27,509 nt of DNA from Ephemerocybe angulata (GCA_013368325.1 JAACJK010000192.1:1-27509); one strand, 5' to 3'. Shown: positions 1 to 11,286, counted from the stretch's first letter. Notes: a model not told the origin generated them from the letters alone. Numbers and translations: made by a program.

Positions 1-494
1 CGCAAGACGATGGTCCTTGATGAGATGCGCTCCGGCCCTTGGGGCGTCGTGAGGAGAACGTGAACAAGTGTCAAGGAACTCGGTAAGCACATGCTTCATC
101 GATTTCCTTGGGTTTGCCTGGGCCAGCTTCGCTGACCGGAACACCCGGCAGAGATACCAGCCCGGAGCGGGCTTGGCCATGCGAGGGCGCTGGTGGAGAG
201 GTGGGCCACAAAAATTCGGTGAGAGAGAGGGATAACGAAGCGATACCCTCTTAGGAAGATGAGGAGACGAAAAAGTTGTCTTCGACCGTTCGACGAGCGA
301 AAAGACGGGATGTTTGGTCGAGGCTCCTTGACCAAACATCGGGGGTGCCGAGGCCTGGGCGCCTGCCGCTCTCCCATCCTCGGATGTTGGCCGCAGCCCG
401 ACATCCTAGTCTCATGCCCCTCTCACAACTTTTCCGCCTTGGTCCTGGACTAGGGAGTCAACTTTCAAGACTAACTGGCACAAAAGACAAAATA
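1..494. other. Left flank, no gene recognised
   Basis: I see no supported coding region here. The short open frames overlap on both strands and none shows a recognisable motif. The one clear structure is a perfect hairpin at about 308-339, with 11-bp arms (GATGTTTGGTC and its complement) around a 10-nt loop. Confidence 0.4.
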
Positions 495-566
495 TGGACA
501 CTGTGGGAATTGAACCCACGACCTCACGCATGCGAAGCGTGCGCGCTACCCCTGTGCCAAGAGCCC
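495..566 (-). tRNA. tRNA-Ala (CGC), possibly degenerate
   Basis: Read on the minus strand, this 72-nt sequence folds as a cloverleaf with no intron. The anticodon stem CACGC/GCGTG encloses the loop TTCGCAT, so the anticodon is CGC, which reads the alanine codon GCG. The T arm is GTGGG-TTCAATT-CCCAC, and the internal promoter boxes (TGGCACAGGGG; GGTTCAATTCC) are close to consensus. Two defects are visible: a T-T mismatch and a G-T pair in the acceptor stem (GGGCTCT against AGTGTCC), and an A-C mismatch in the D stem. It may be a working gene with mismatches or a recent pseudogene. CCA is not encoded. Confidence 0.85.
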
Positions 567-1501
567 ATATATTTCGCTTCGTCCTCTCCCTTTCCCGTTC
601 AAAGTGTGGTTCTCCTCGAGGGGTTGCCTTGCACAACTTGCTTCCGACCATCCTCACCTTGTCGCCCTATGAGTGCCTCCGTTCACAAGCAACTCCCAAC
701 GTTCGTTCACCCTTGAGAGCAGAATGAGGGCTACTCTAGGAAGGAATGGGTCAGAGGTTCTGTTGGGGCTGGAAGCTGACCCGGTTTGTCGAACTCTCCA
801 GCTTTTGTTTCCTCCACATAAGTGCTAGTTCGGTACGTCCCATGGCTTGACTGCTATCTAGAATGTTCGAGACGAAGCAAATCAAAAGGCCCAAGTATCT
901 TTGTAGAGTTTAGAGTAAGGCATGGTTGTAGTTTGCGGTGAAGTCGCCATCCCATCGTATCCAGGGCTTGCCCTACCGGATCCGTCTCGAGAGCGCAAGA
1001 TCAAGCTAGTGCCGCCATCTGGGCCCAGCTCGTCTTCCTTCGGCACAAGAATCGTCATACCAGGGTCGTCGCCTTCGACGATGACGCCGAGTAGATTTAA
1101 GCGCCCGAAGGTCGCGGTGCATAGACTGGCACCGGAGCCGCAGGCTCATTTTAACGAGATCAGAGGCTTAATATTCAACGCTGCAGACCTTCTCAAGAGT
1201 CAAGCGGCCACGCTCCTTCGGTAACCTGAGATGCACAAAGCGATTGAGCCAGGAGGCCTACTAGTACTCTGATTCTACTGTCTCCGTCAACCGACCGGCA
1301 AATTGTAGATCTAGAGTGGACACAGTCTGCTGATCACGTCTAGCGAGTCTTGCAGAGTAATCCAAGGCCGCCACTGCTCCTGAGGTTGGGATGCTACCGT
1401 GCGAACGCCACTGATTTTCCTCAGCCCACGAGCGAAGGTGGAGCAGCATCCGTGTTGATAAAATGACTTGGATATTGACTTCAGCTCTGGTTTAAGGGAG
1501 A
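567..1501. other. Intergenic stretch, no gene supported
   Basis: Between the tRNA and the 3' end of the DUF6533-type gene I find only short, unrelated open frames. One is a plus-strand frame of 100 codons at 922-1224, which has no motif I recognise and no convincing splice continuation. Confidence 0.35.
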
Positions 1502-2905
1502 TTAGTCGATCAGACAAGCCCAGTGGAAAGAGAGACCCCACTGGACCAGAAGGAATTTCATCCCGGCGCTCTGTATGAGACATTCGGTCAGCCCGAGGAA
1601 ACATCTCTGATTAGTTGGCATTCAGGCGTACCGGGGCAGCGAGGTTAACAATAATATTGGCGCTTGCAAGGGCTGCGTGAGGTTGGTATGTAACGGAAAG
1701 CCTCTGTAGGTAAGGGGTAGGACTTGAGAGGCAAGACTTGGTGACGTACCAGACAAACAAATGAAATAAAAGATCCCATCTTGGTAGAATACGATTATCA
1801 ATCCACTGTTTAGGTTACGATGCTTGCGGACGGCAATGTACACCATACTGAGCATTGCGACTTAGTGCACCATAAGAGGATTCAGCTTGAGGTGATGTCT
1901 GAGCAAGATGGACCGGTCCTCACTTATGACGCTTCCAAGTAGAAGAGCGTACACGCCAGAGAGCAAGATATTCTTCGCCTCCGCAGGAAAGCATGGCAGG
2001 TTTTTAATGGGGTATTCGGCAACTGCATGGCAGTGAAATTCAGCCTAATGATCGGTTATGGCAATCGATCATGGGCGCTTACAATGAACGGTCTCAGTGA
2101 ACTTGCAGAGCAGGGCGAATGCACTTGCATGGATGGCCTGCAGATTTCAGTAATGCTTGCTTTCCACAGAGAATGGAAGACGTACGACGTATTGGACAAT
2201 AAGAAATGCCAATAGCTTCTTGTTTCCCCCAGAGAAAGCGTACACTCGAACAGATAGAATGGCTGCCCATTGGGTTCTGGATTAGCTTTGTATAAACCTT
2301 TGGGTGATAGGATGCTTTACCTTCGGACGCGATCATAATAAGTATGGACGAATCTATGAAGTATCTTAAGTCAATCTCCTGTACACCTACGGGGTTACTT
2401 ACATGAGATACGCATGAAAGCATCGCTGCACTGTTTTGGAGACATCCCTGTTGGAATACCATCTGTAAAAAATGAGCAGCGGAATTGAAGAGCTCCACAG
2501 ATTGAGTTGGGCGCTTACATGCCACAGCAAATATTGAGTTCACAAAGACGTAGTATCGCAACGTAAAGAATAGCACCTTTGGGAGGCTGAGAGGTGTGGG
2601 CCACATTAGGCGGACCTGTGAAGGGATGCGGTCTTTGGTGAGAAAGCTTCAGGTATACTGCAGAAATTCATGTCGAACCTCATCGGGAAACGTTTCGAGG
2701 AAGTCTGCGAGCTGTTCAACAGGTGTACTATCTTAGCGAAAAAGGTACGCCTTGAGAATTCCGAATACTCACAACAAGGGCATGCCGCTCAGACCCTAAA
2801 GAGGTGGAGTTAGGTCGCGCCCCTTGCTGAGCTGAAGGCACTCACAAGATACTGAGTGTTCTTCGTATCTTCGTATCCATGTATAAGCTTATCAAGTGCG
2901 TCCAT
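1502..2905 (-). CDS. DUF6533-type multi-pass membrane protein, many exons
   Basis: A probable membrane protein of the large basidiomycete DUF6533 family, whose molecular role is unknown. Splicing on the minus strand gives the family hallmarks in order: FPDEVR, then a hydrophobic segment starting SLPKVLFF (about 2570), a Cys-containing loop, VRVYAFSGGNKK (about 2230), and late in the protein AVRKH...FYQDGIFYF (about 1770-1840) followed by NIIVNLAAP (about 1635). About ten short introns are needed; examples are GTATAC...TTCACAG upstream of the first hydrophobic exon and GTACGT...CTGCAG after the VRVYAF exon. The start at 2905 and the stop at 1502-1504 are best guesses. The first two introns and the 3' end are the least certain. 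No frame-breaking change is needed in the core. Confidence 0.6.
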
Positions 2906-3401
2906 GTGTGATATTTGAGGTGATTGACCGTGATTTGAATGGCTGTCCTGTTGGTGAGCTCGAAAGGATAGATAACTGCTGCAAGTGCTCTGGGGCGCAG
3001 GGAGGTCTACTACGACTTGCGTAGGCAACCTGGATCACTTAAAGGCGATTTCTTTGAATATAAATTGAACCAGTGGGAAGCCATGGGGCGTATGATTGTT
3101 GATATTCGGTCTACATCCTTCTACATCCAAGGGGTTTCAAGCCGAGCAGCCCGAGTATGGCGACCGCACCCGCCCTTCGTATCCCTAAAACGCTTACCCG
3201 GCCTGTGGTACTGTCCCGGCGTCTCAGGCTTGTCTGCGCTCCTAGTGATGAGCGCTAAGCGCCCGTATCAATTGTCTAACAACGGCGCGTACCAAGGGGT
3301 ATTGATCAAGCTGCCAGGCTGTGAATGTCTGGAGAGACGCGACCAGGAGACAATTTGGTCGTTGTGACATGCGTGGAAGAACACTCAATTCTTAGAGTTT
3401 C
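2906..3401. other. Intergenic DNA up to the element
   Basis: I see no supported gene. A 116-codon plus-strand open frame (3017-3367) has no recognisable motif. The last bases run into the TTAA next to the inverted repeat. Confidence 0.35.
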
Positions 3402-3405
3402 TTAA

Positions 3406-3600
3406 TGTGCACCTTAGAAGTTAGAAGTTAGAAACCGCGTGGTGAGAGCAGTGTGGGAGCGAACAAGAGGGCGCCGGGTGATGTCCCTGAAGCTGGGCAA
3501 ATCCAGTTGGGCGCCTCAACGCACTCCGTCCTAACCTGACGTCGTGTCGCGTTCTCCAGCCTCCTCTATGGGCGGGTTTCTTGGACAAAAATAAAATCAA
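3406..3600 (+). repeat. Left terminal inverted repeat
   Basis: This matches the complement of 25545-25809 in blocks. The blocks are the terminal TGTGCRCCTTAGAA, then AACCGCGTGG, then GTGTGGGAGCGAACAAGAGG followed by GCGCC, then GTTGGGCGCCTC, and finally TTTCTTGGACAAAAAT. Between blocks the two ends differ by small indels. The left copy carries a threefold GTTAGAA-type 7-bp reiteration at about 3417-3432. Confidence 0.8.
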
Positions 3601-4339
3601 TGAAACTGGAGTGATGAATGTCAGGGATCACTGTATTTGGACTAATGAGGAGCTCTGTTCACTGATTTCTCATTAATGAACACCCTCCGTCAATGATTTC
3701 AAATCAATGAAAAATGGGCATTCCATGTCTTCATAGTGGTGAGCGCTGCTGAGCATTCCTCAGGAGCTTAAAATAAGATAGTCTTCAGTAAGACACTTAG
3801 TATAAACCCACTGTCCTTCACCATACTTACTCTCAAAACATTGACGCCCTCATTAACTTTCATTACTATCCATATATGGAAGGACTTGGCAAAAGTCGGA
3901 GAATCAATGCTCTCTGATGCCCGAAGCTGCCAGCCGGAGATGCCGTTAACATGCCGCTATTGTGCCGCTGTGCTCAGGCGCAGGGGTTGACTCGATTTCA
4001 CACAGGAGGCAAATAGGGACGAGTACAAGTAGATTATATGTCTCTATACACATGAAAGGAAGCACATTACAACCTCATAGATGCATAATCCTGTGACGTG
4101 GAATTAGAAATCTGAACTCATAACGAGGAAAAGAAACACTCACATCTTCATCAAACCATTGCTGCATTGACTGTCTAGAAACAGTAAGGGGGCAGGGAAA
4201 TGGACAACCTCTTCCAACCCTTTATTCTCCTTGTCCAATGCTTTCTCTGTCCAGAAAGAAAGAGACCGAGTGTTCCCTTTTGCTGGACTCTCATCCTTGA
4301 GTCGCTTCTCCCATCTAACCACTTTGCATAGTAGATGTT
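3601..4339. other. AT-rich subterminal region, no gene seen
   Basis: No supported gene. The word TCAATGA recurs near 3597, 3690 and 3704, and ATTAATGA-like words are also present. Similar ATGAATGTTAATGAAC words lie just inside the right end (about 25390-25410). These may be subterminal protein-binding repeats, or simply the 3' untranslated region of the adjacent minus-strand gene. Confidence 0.35.
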
Positions 4340-6649
4340 CTACGATATTGCACTGAATCCAATATCAGCCTTATCTTCGTCTGACATGGACTCGTCCAGA
4401 TATTTGTAGACCATCTCGAAGGCGAATCGGGTGGCGTTGGTATACTGCATGTTGAAGCCCATCCTTTGCAGCCCGCGATATGCTCCAAGGGTTGGCTTGC
4501 CCCAAATCCAGTCCGAGAACATTCGAGGCTCAGGCAACTCTACCAGACCTAGAAGCGCCATGGAATTTACTGTCTGCAGGGAGGTCAAGCCTGACATCCC
4601 TGAATCTTCAGGGTAGACACTAAATCCAGAGCGGCCTTCCACGACTTCTTTTTCCCTGTCCAAGAAGTATGATCCTTTCCTGCCATATCCCCAAGAAAGC
4701 TCGTCCACGCATTGGAGACCTTCGTGTTGAAGTACAACCCAAACTTTTCCTCCATGGAGACTATCTGGCCTCCCGATCCTGCAATAGTTGGCTGCACAGC
4801 CAGCGAGTTGCATGGTTGACCCCCATGCCCGTACATCTGCCACCATAAACTTTTCCAGAAGAGCCTCCAACGCGTCAACATTGCTATTAGCATGGAGCAT
4901 ACCATCCTTGAACTTTGAGATCATGTCCTCTGCAGTGGAGGAAAAGAATCCTTTCCGTGTGTTTCCCAAAAACTCTTGGAACGAAGCTGTGCGCGCGCTT
5001 TGGCCAGTACCGAAGAATGCCAGGAGATTCGACAACCCAACAGGGCTTGTGAGTTTCTGGCCAGAGAAGGTAGATTCAACCAGCTTGGCGACAATGCTGA
5101 AGTGACGCGAGGGGTTGGTGTGGTCCGGATTGTTGGAGTTGTAGCTTGGAAGAGAATGGTGCTGTCCGCGGAGAATTCGTCCCAGCTCCTCGATTGCTGG
5201 CTTTTGCTTGCGTTGATGCAACAAAGACTCGCGTATGAGAAGGTTGAGGACTGCAACATCGATTTCCCCAGAGGGTGGCAAGACGTCGTCTAGAGTTATC
5301 TCACCATAAGATGGTGCCACCAACCCGTTCGACCGGACAGCTCCTGATTTTCTGAGGGTGCCCTCCTTGGAGTAGTGCGTGGCAAGTGCATCGTGGAGTG
5401 ACTTGGCTGATTCCTTGATGGTGTTGACTGTCTTGACATCGATGAGGTCCCTCACAGCATCCACGAATGGCTGCTTGAGCGATCCAAGATCTGCCAAGAT
5501 TGCCTGACTTGCAGCCTTTGCGCTTTTGAACTTTTTGGTGGCAATGAACAAGGGAGAAGCGAGGAGGGGTGCCAACCGGTCTGAGGTAAGAATCGCGTCT
5601 GATCCTGCAGCTTCCACAATGCAGGAAAGAAGGGCACCACGAGCGATACATCGGTAGATTGGGTAGGTGTCCATGTTGGCTCGGGCGTCAGATTGAAGAG
5701 GCTATCATATTTCCGAAGAAACACTTCGACTAGCTCCATGGTCAGGACCTCCTGCAGAACCTGTGGAAGAGTCGACTTTGCCCTCCAAGCCGTGCTCATA
5801 TAGAGTTCGATGTAAGCTGGTTTGAGGAGTGTGACGGGGGTTTTGAGAGGTTTTCGCAGTCCGTAAAGGTCGGAGGGGATGGAATGAAGATCGCCGTCAG
5901 GTAAGGGTCCAATATCGAAGTGCTGACTTTGCTGACTGTAGGGTTCTGGGGAGTTTGGATTTTCCCTCCAATACTCTTCCTCAACTTGGGAAAGGAAGTG
6001 CATGATATGGCTGCAAAGCCTAGCATGTGGGGGAGTGATTTTTTCGAGGGCTTTGTAACCTTGCTTGATGAAGATGTCGGCGATCTCTTTTCCAATGCCC
6101 TCGCCATGGTACTGCATCTCATACCACTTGAAAACAGTAATCATGCTCCTTCCAGCTTGCCATTGAGTGACAGCTTTGGAAAGAATGCAAAGTGCATGCT
6201 CTCGTTCCAAATCCTCCAACCGTTCTGCACAATGCCCAACTTGGTAGAGGCGGGAAACTTGGGCAGCCAGTGGCATCTCTGAAGCGACTGAAAGAAACCC
6301 TTCAAACAGCGCTTCTGTATTTGCATGCTTGAGCCATGCTTCTAGAGCTCCCACCAGTGTCGCTGACCGCTTGGATCCTTTTGCCTTGAAGATTGCGATA
6401 GCATCGGTCAGAGTAGTAGCATCCTCGACAAGAAGGGTGGGATCGAAAAGTTTTCGAATACTCTTGGTGCCGGCAGCTGTGATATTTTTCGACCAAGCTT
6501 CGAATGCTCCCTGCTTTTCAGGAGCTGGCATAGGCACAGGCAATGAGGAGTTCCAGTAATCTCCAATAGCCTTCTCGCACGAGCTGTTAAATTTATACGC
6601 GTTATTCCGGACACATACCAAGCACTATATATAGAACTTACGGATTCAT
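4340..6649 (-). CDS. Unrecognised ~750-residue protein, one frame break
   Basis: I do not recognise this protein. Exon 1 is tiny (6642-6649, ATG AAT CC). A 58-nt intron (6584-6641, GTAAGT...AACAG) joins it to a long exon, so the product starts M-N-P-S-C-E-K. The reading frame is open from 6583 to about 5690 and again from about 5690 to the stop at 4340, but the second half lies in a different frame. No intron of normal size repairs this, so there is either a small indel near 5660-5700 or an unusually short intron. The product is mostly helical-looking and soluble, with no signal peptide, membrane segment or Cys/His cluster. Its start lies 240 nt downstream of the dioxygenase stop, same strand. 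Confidence 0.6.
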
Positions 6650-6814
6650 GTTCTGCACCAACGTCTTCTCTGCTTTCTTGTAGCCAACGTAGTGTGTTTT
6701 ATAGAACAAATTGTTCTATTACAACTTGTCAGAGGATGTCGAATATTGAAATTTGAAAAGAAAGCATACCTTTTCTACTCCATGTCCCACAATGGAAGAA
6801 ATCTCGTATTCCTT

Positions 6815-7045
6815 GTACTCTCCCTTTCCCCCTCCCTCTCCATCTTTTTCACCCTCTTCCCCTCCTCCTTCCCTCCCTCCCCTCACCCTCACCCTCTTCT
6901 TCTCCCTCTTCTTCTCCCTCTTCTTCTCCCTCTCCCCCTCCCCCTCCCCTCCCCCTCCTCCTCCCTCACCCTCACCCTCATCGTCACCCTCACCCCTTCT
7001 TCTCCCCCTTTTTCACCCTCACCCTCACCCTCCGCCTCCCTATTG
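6815..7045. repeat. C/T-rich microsatellite (CCCTC, CTTCTCCCT units)
   Basis: An almost pure pyrimidine tract on the plus strand, made of interleaved CCCTC, ACCCTC and CTTCTCCCT units. It overlaps the last codons of the dioxygenase gene, where the minus strand encodes Glu/Gly/Arg-rich repeats, and continues past the stop codon. It also generates long spurious open frames on the plus strand. Confidence 0.9.
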
Positions 7046-9963
7046 TCCTTGTTCTTTCCTACCCTCCCAACCTCAACTCTTTCATCGTCCTCATCATCTG
7101 AAAGAACTATACGCCTTGGCCGCTTCCAAACACGCCTTTGACTTTTTGGAGGCTGAGCCATGTTAGTGCAATCGTCTTCAACATCAGCGTCATTCCCATT
7201 GGCATCTCCGGCCTCCTCGACAGGTTTGCGTTTACGTTTGAGTCGAGGTTGACCAAACTCTGGACCTCTGCCCCCTTGCTCCATGCCCACACCATCAACA
7301 TTGCAAGGAGAAATTTCATCCTCGTCCATAGCTTCTCCATCTCTGCGAGTTTCAAGACTAGACTCCCCCCTAACTGACATGCCACCTACTCCCTCTTTAC
7401 CCGCAAATTCGCCCTCTTCATCCTCGTCCATAGGTTCCTCATCAAGATCGGATTGTTTCTCAACAGGCATGCTGCCTAGTCCCTCTTCATCATCAGACCC
7501 ATCTCCTTCATCACTGAGCGCACCAGTTCCTTGCATAGGAGGATCCAGGAGGCCAGGGTGTTTTTGACGAACTTCAGCAGGTAAAGCTGATAGACCGATG
7601 ATCTTGATAAAGCTAGCATTTCCCGCAAGCCTAATGCATCTTTAGTATACACTCACAAATGAGATATCTGTGGCTTACTTTGATGCTTTAATAATCCTTT
7701 CTTTAACACTATCACCTTCAAATCCAATGCGATAATAGATCTGCTACCCATTCAATATCCATTGAAACACCAAATAAAGCTATTGAAACACATACCTTAC
7801 GATCCTCCTTCATCTCAGTTCCAAGTACCTCTTTCACCACCGCTGTGCTATAGTCGATCTGCATGTCGTCAGGTTCAATCTCTGACTCCCCCTCATCTGC
7901 ATCTGGGATGACACCCATGTCGTGGTGAAGTCGGCTTTTTTCTAAAGTGGCCTGAACCTGCGACAACTTTTGCTGCTCGTCGGATGCAAACAGTCCCAGA
8001 TTTGCTCGCTGTGTAGCACGGATCTGAGTTCGGGTGACCCTGACCTGGTAGGTGAGGCACCTTTGCTTGTATTGGGAGTAGTATCCCAGCATCTTCTGCT
8101 CGTGGGCGCCAAAGGGATCAGTAGGAAGAGGCTCGATCTTCTTCTTCTCCTTTGTTTCTGGGTCGACGTAGCTGAACAAAGTCGAAGGGATGTCTCGTGT
8201 AGGAATGTTGAGTTCGAGTCCACAGGCTCTGGCATACTCGAGAGCACCCAAAGCGATTTCATAAGCGTGACGGGTGGCATAGGCTTCGTCTCCTCCAAGC
8301 ATGGTGTGTGCATCAACGAATGTTGCAGCCTTGACTCGGTGTGCTTTAGCAGGAACAGTGTTTCCGAAGTAGCTGTGAGGGACAACATTCAGGCTTGCAT
8401 GGCGATTGACCGTGGCGCTCGAGGCATAGTTGACGTAGCCAGTTCGGTTTTCTTCTCCTGCTTGGTCCCAGGCCTGCGCCAAGCATTCCTCCAACCACTT
8501 TCGTCGCTGTTCTTGAGTCTCCGAGGGGGCAAAGCCACCATGGATGTCCGTCCCTTTGAATATGAGAATGATAACCCAGCAGCCCATTTCCCTGCAGTAT
8601 ACAGCAGCTCGACCGAGGAGGAAAGGGCCACTATCAGCATCTAAGGAGCTTTTGAGTTCATGTCAATATGCCTAACTAAATAAAGCATACCTGGAGGCAG
8701 GTTCAGCAACAGTATGAACATGGTATATCTGGTGATACAGTCTAGATCGTCGCAGTGGAGGTAGCCTTGAATACCAAGTTGTTTCAAAAGTTCTTTTCCA
8801 GTGCTCGAAACGTTCATCTGCAGACTAGTCGCACTTCCCCCCAAGCCCCCGAAGGTGAAGACATTGTTGTGCTTTGAGTGGAATTCGGTAATGTCGAACT
8901 CGGCTTTCGATAACGAGATTTTCATCATCATGGGGTAGAGTTTATTGATGATCTGGAGAATGGCCCCAATCTGCTTGAGCGCCTCCTCCGAATCGACCTG
9001 CAGTGCGGGGAGAGCAACACCTTGGCCTTCACCCTTCATCACCGTTCCAGCAAGATTGTAAGACCCATCCTTGCAGTTCGGGTCATCGGGAGTCGGCGAG
9101 CGGTCGTTTCGTTTCAAATTAAAATGGCAGAGGCGAGGGATCTCCTGGTGTCCCTTTTCATCAGGCTTAGAACCCCAGGTGAGAACCGCAAGATCAGTGA
9201 GCAGCTGCTCGACCTCTGGATATATATCCGGATACTGCTCCTTGATAGAAGCCAAGGTGTGGTAAGCGCCGACCGTCATAGGTTGGTCAGGATCGCCATC
9301 GAGATATTGAACCACGGGGATACCTGGCTGCATGGGCACCATTCCAGCAATAGGCTGGAGCTTGTAGGATTGGCTGGCCTCGTCAAAGATTGGTGCCACA
9401 GAACGAGGAGCAACGAGCTTCTGCAGCCGGGCCTGTTCGTCCTCTTTCTCGTCCACCGACCAGGAACTCTGCATGACGTAGCCACGAGTGTACTGGTCAT
9501 TGCTGGAGATATGCCATTCTTTCGAACGGGGTGTGCAGACATCTCCTTCCAAGACTTCTGGAGGAGGCGGGCAATGAACGCGTTGCTCCGGCGGCGGGCA
9601 CTTTGACAGCTCGGGCCCTTTGTAATGGAACTCCTCTCGCCCGTACCGGAGCGGTGGGGGGAGATTGTGAGCCTGGGGAACACCGACATGCGGCACAGCC
9701 TTGAGAGATTCCTCTACGATATCATTGAAGAGTGAGCATCCTTTGCATCTGTGTATATTGCGCCACGCACCGAAATCATTCCTGTTCCGAAGCTTAAACA
9801 GCTTTGGCAGTACTGCATCCCGAGTGGACGCCCACTGACGCTTAAGCCAACCTAAACAAGACGTAAGCTAAAACATTGACCTGTGCTTTCGGCGCTTACC
9901 TATATTCCCAGAAGCCTTGTCAGAAGCCTGATTAGCGCCCAGCGGCGTTACGTTGTCAGCCAT
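6889..9963 (-). CDS. TET/JBP-like 2OG-Fe(II) dioxygenase
   Basis: Likely an oxygenase of the TET/JBP class, which oxidise methylated bases in DNA using 2-oxoglutarate and Fe(II). Five exons (9900-9963, 8691-9851, 7796-8640, 7679-7740, 6889-7630) join in frame to 957 residues with no break. Evidence for the fold: an H-x-D iron motif in GYLHCDDLD (about His387), a distal iron-binding His in FKGTDIHGGFAP (about 442), a beta-strand run between them, and NRTGYVNY (about 474), which resembles the Arg strand that binds 2-oxoglutarate in TET enzymes. The HxD and distal His lie on either side of a 50-nt intron. After about residue 670 the protein becomes acidic (DEEGLGS, DEDEEGE), then has KR-rich motifs suited to nuclear entry or DNA binding, and ends in an RGR/RRRG tail built from a microsatellite. 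Fungal TET/JBP genes are known to travel with transposons. Another 2OG-oxygenase family is the alternative. Confidence 0.62.
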
Positions 9964-10370
9964 AAGGCACCGAAAACTTTCCCAAATGCTATATCCAGGT
10001 GGCATGAGAGGTAAAGACCTATTTCCAAGACATAAAAGCTTGTACATACTGTCTGGAGTGAATGCAGAGAGTGCGCAAGCTATATGTGCGCAATTGGACG
10101 TTGAAAATGGGAAAGAAAAGAAGAACGGCTGATGCGACCGACTTCCCCCGGCGGGTTGAGTTTAGGGCAGGCTGATCTTCCTAATTAGGCAGGCGTCAGG
10201 CGGGTGAAATCTATCTCAGTTTGTCTCAAGTATGTAGCTCAAAAGGACAGTAGATTAAACATGAGCATTCATTTGTATGTAATGTACATCCTGTTGGCCA
10301 TCTAAAGCCTATGCCTAAAGACCTGCGCTGTTTCTCTGAGGTCCTCGTCATCATCAACGACGAGCGCGAT
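9964..10370. other. Upstream region of the dioxygenase gene
   Basis: No coding sequence seen. It should contain the promoter of the minus-strand dioxygenase gene. Base composition changes from mixed to strongly GC-rich near 10360, where the repeat block begins. Confidence 0.4.
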
Positions 10371-10780
10371 GGGTGGACGCGAGGCGACTGTTGCGGTGGT
10401 GGCGGCGTTTGGCGCCGTTGGACGCGAGCATGGTGGAGGCGGCGGCAGGGTGGGGGTGCTCGTCGGTGATGCGAGCGTCGTCATTGGGGAGGCGACTGTT
10501 GCGGTGGTGGAGGTGTTGGAGGGGCGTTTGGCGTCGTTGGACGCTGGCGATGTGGCGATGGTAGTGGTCGTGGTCGTGGTCGTGGAAGGGTGTTCGGTGT
10601 CGAGGCGATTGCAGTGGTAGTCGAACTAGCGTGCACGACGAGCACGAACTTCGAAGTAGATGCCAGGTGGAGGGTAGTGGTGGTGATGGAGGCGTTGGAT
10701 GGGCATTCGGCGTTGAGTGGTGGTCGTGGTCGTGGTGGTCGTGGTGGTCGCGGTCGTGGAAGAACACAATGAGCACGACT
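10370..10780. repeat. Degenerate GC-rich minisatellite
   Basis: A G-rich plus strand with repeated GGCGTTTGGCG, CGTTGGACGC and GGTCGTGGTCGTGGTC words. A clear pair starts GAGGCGACTGTTGCGGTGGT at 10381 and again at 10489, about 108 bp apart. Related GTCGTTGGACGC words recur at about 13028 and 13182. The long frames here (His/Arg-rich on the minus strand, Val/Gly-rich on the plus) are by-products of the repeat. Confidence 0.7.
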
Positions 10781-11250
10781 GACGAAGGGTGAGCACCATG
10801 CATGATTCAAGGAAAGAGATATCTACTCACCACCGTTGAAAAGGGGCGCAGGTGACGACGAGCACAAGAGCTCGACATCCCAAGCGACCGTCAGTCGGCG
10901 TGGCGGCCGCTACTCGAGAATCCCGGCATGGAGGCGGAGTGAAATTTGGGGGTCCTTGGACGACTTGGGAGTGAACTTTGAAGACGACGACGAAGATATA
11001 GCTAGCGACGACGAAGAGGTGAGTACGCATTTGTGGGACAGGACATAATGGCAGCTTACCTCGAGATTATGCCAGTATACCCATCCCGGCGTCGTGTACG
11101 ATGGGGGTTGTGCACGAGGCTTGTCGAGCCCTACAGAACCCTCCGGTCAGTCTAGCCATTCAATTTGAATTATCGTTGTGCTTACGGATTGGGATTCGCC
11201 GTGGCAGGGATGCTGGTGCCGGCGTATTCATTGAGGTATTCGCGTCGACG

Positions 11251-11286
11251 GTGGCGGGATCTTGACTGGTGCAACTCGGGGGTGCT
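11251..11286 (+). repeat. 36-bp motif, inverted copy at 14932-14967
   Basis: The sequence starting GTGGCGGGATCTTGACTGGT matches the complement of 14932-14967 over 36 bp with one difference. Translated, the plus strand here and the minus strand there both give WRDLDWC followed by N/D-SGVL. Both are followed by GTGAGC-type donors at similar distances. Confidence 0.8.

Noticed and set aside
922..1224. 100-codon plus-strand frame as a small gene
   Set aside because: No recognisable motif, no splice continuation, and a length expected by chance in this composition.
2094..2606. 170-codon unspliced minus-strand protein
   Set aside because: The frame runs through several clear introns; splicing gives the DUF6533-type protein with conserved motifs instead.
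6692..7166. Plus-strand Pro/Ser-rich open frames of 137-149 codons
   Set aside because: They are translations of the pyrimidine microsatellite, antisense to the dioxygenase tail.
8720..9700. Reading the dioxygenase region as a KDZ-type transposase
   Set aside because: No KDZ-type catalytic motifs are seen; the HxD...H pattern within a strand-rich segment fits a 2OG-Fe(II) oxygenase.
10354..10803. His/Asp-rich minus-strand protein of about 149 residues
   Set aside because: The His/Asp run is a direct translation of the GGTCGTGGTCGTGG minisatellite and has no domain features.
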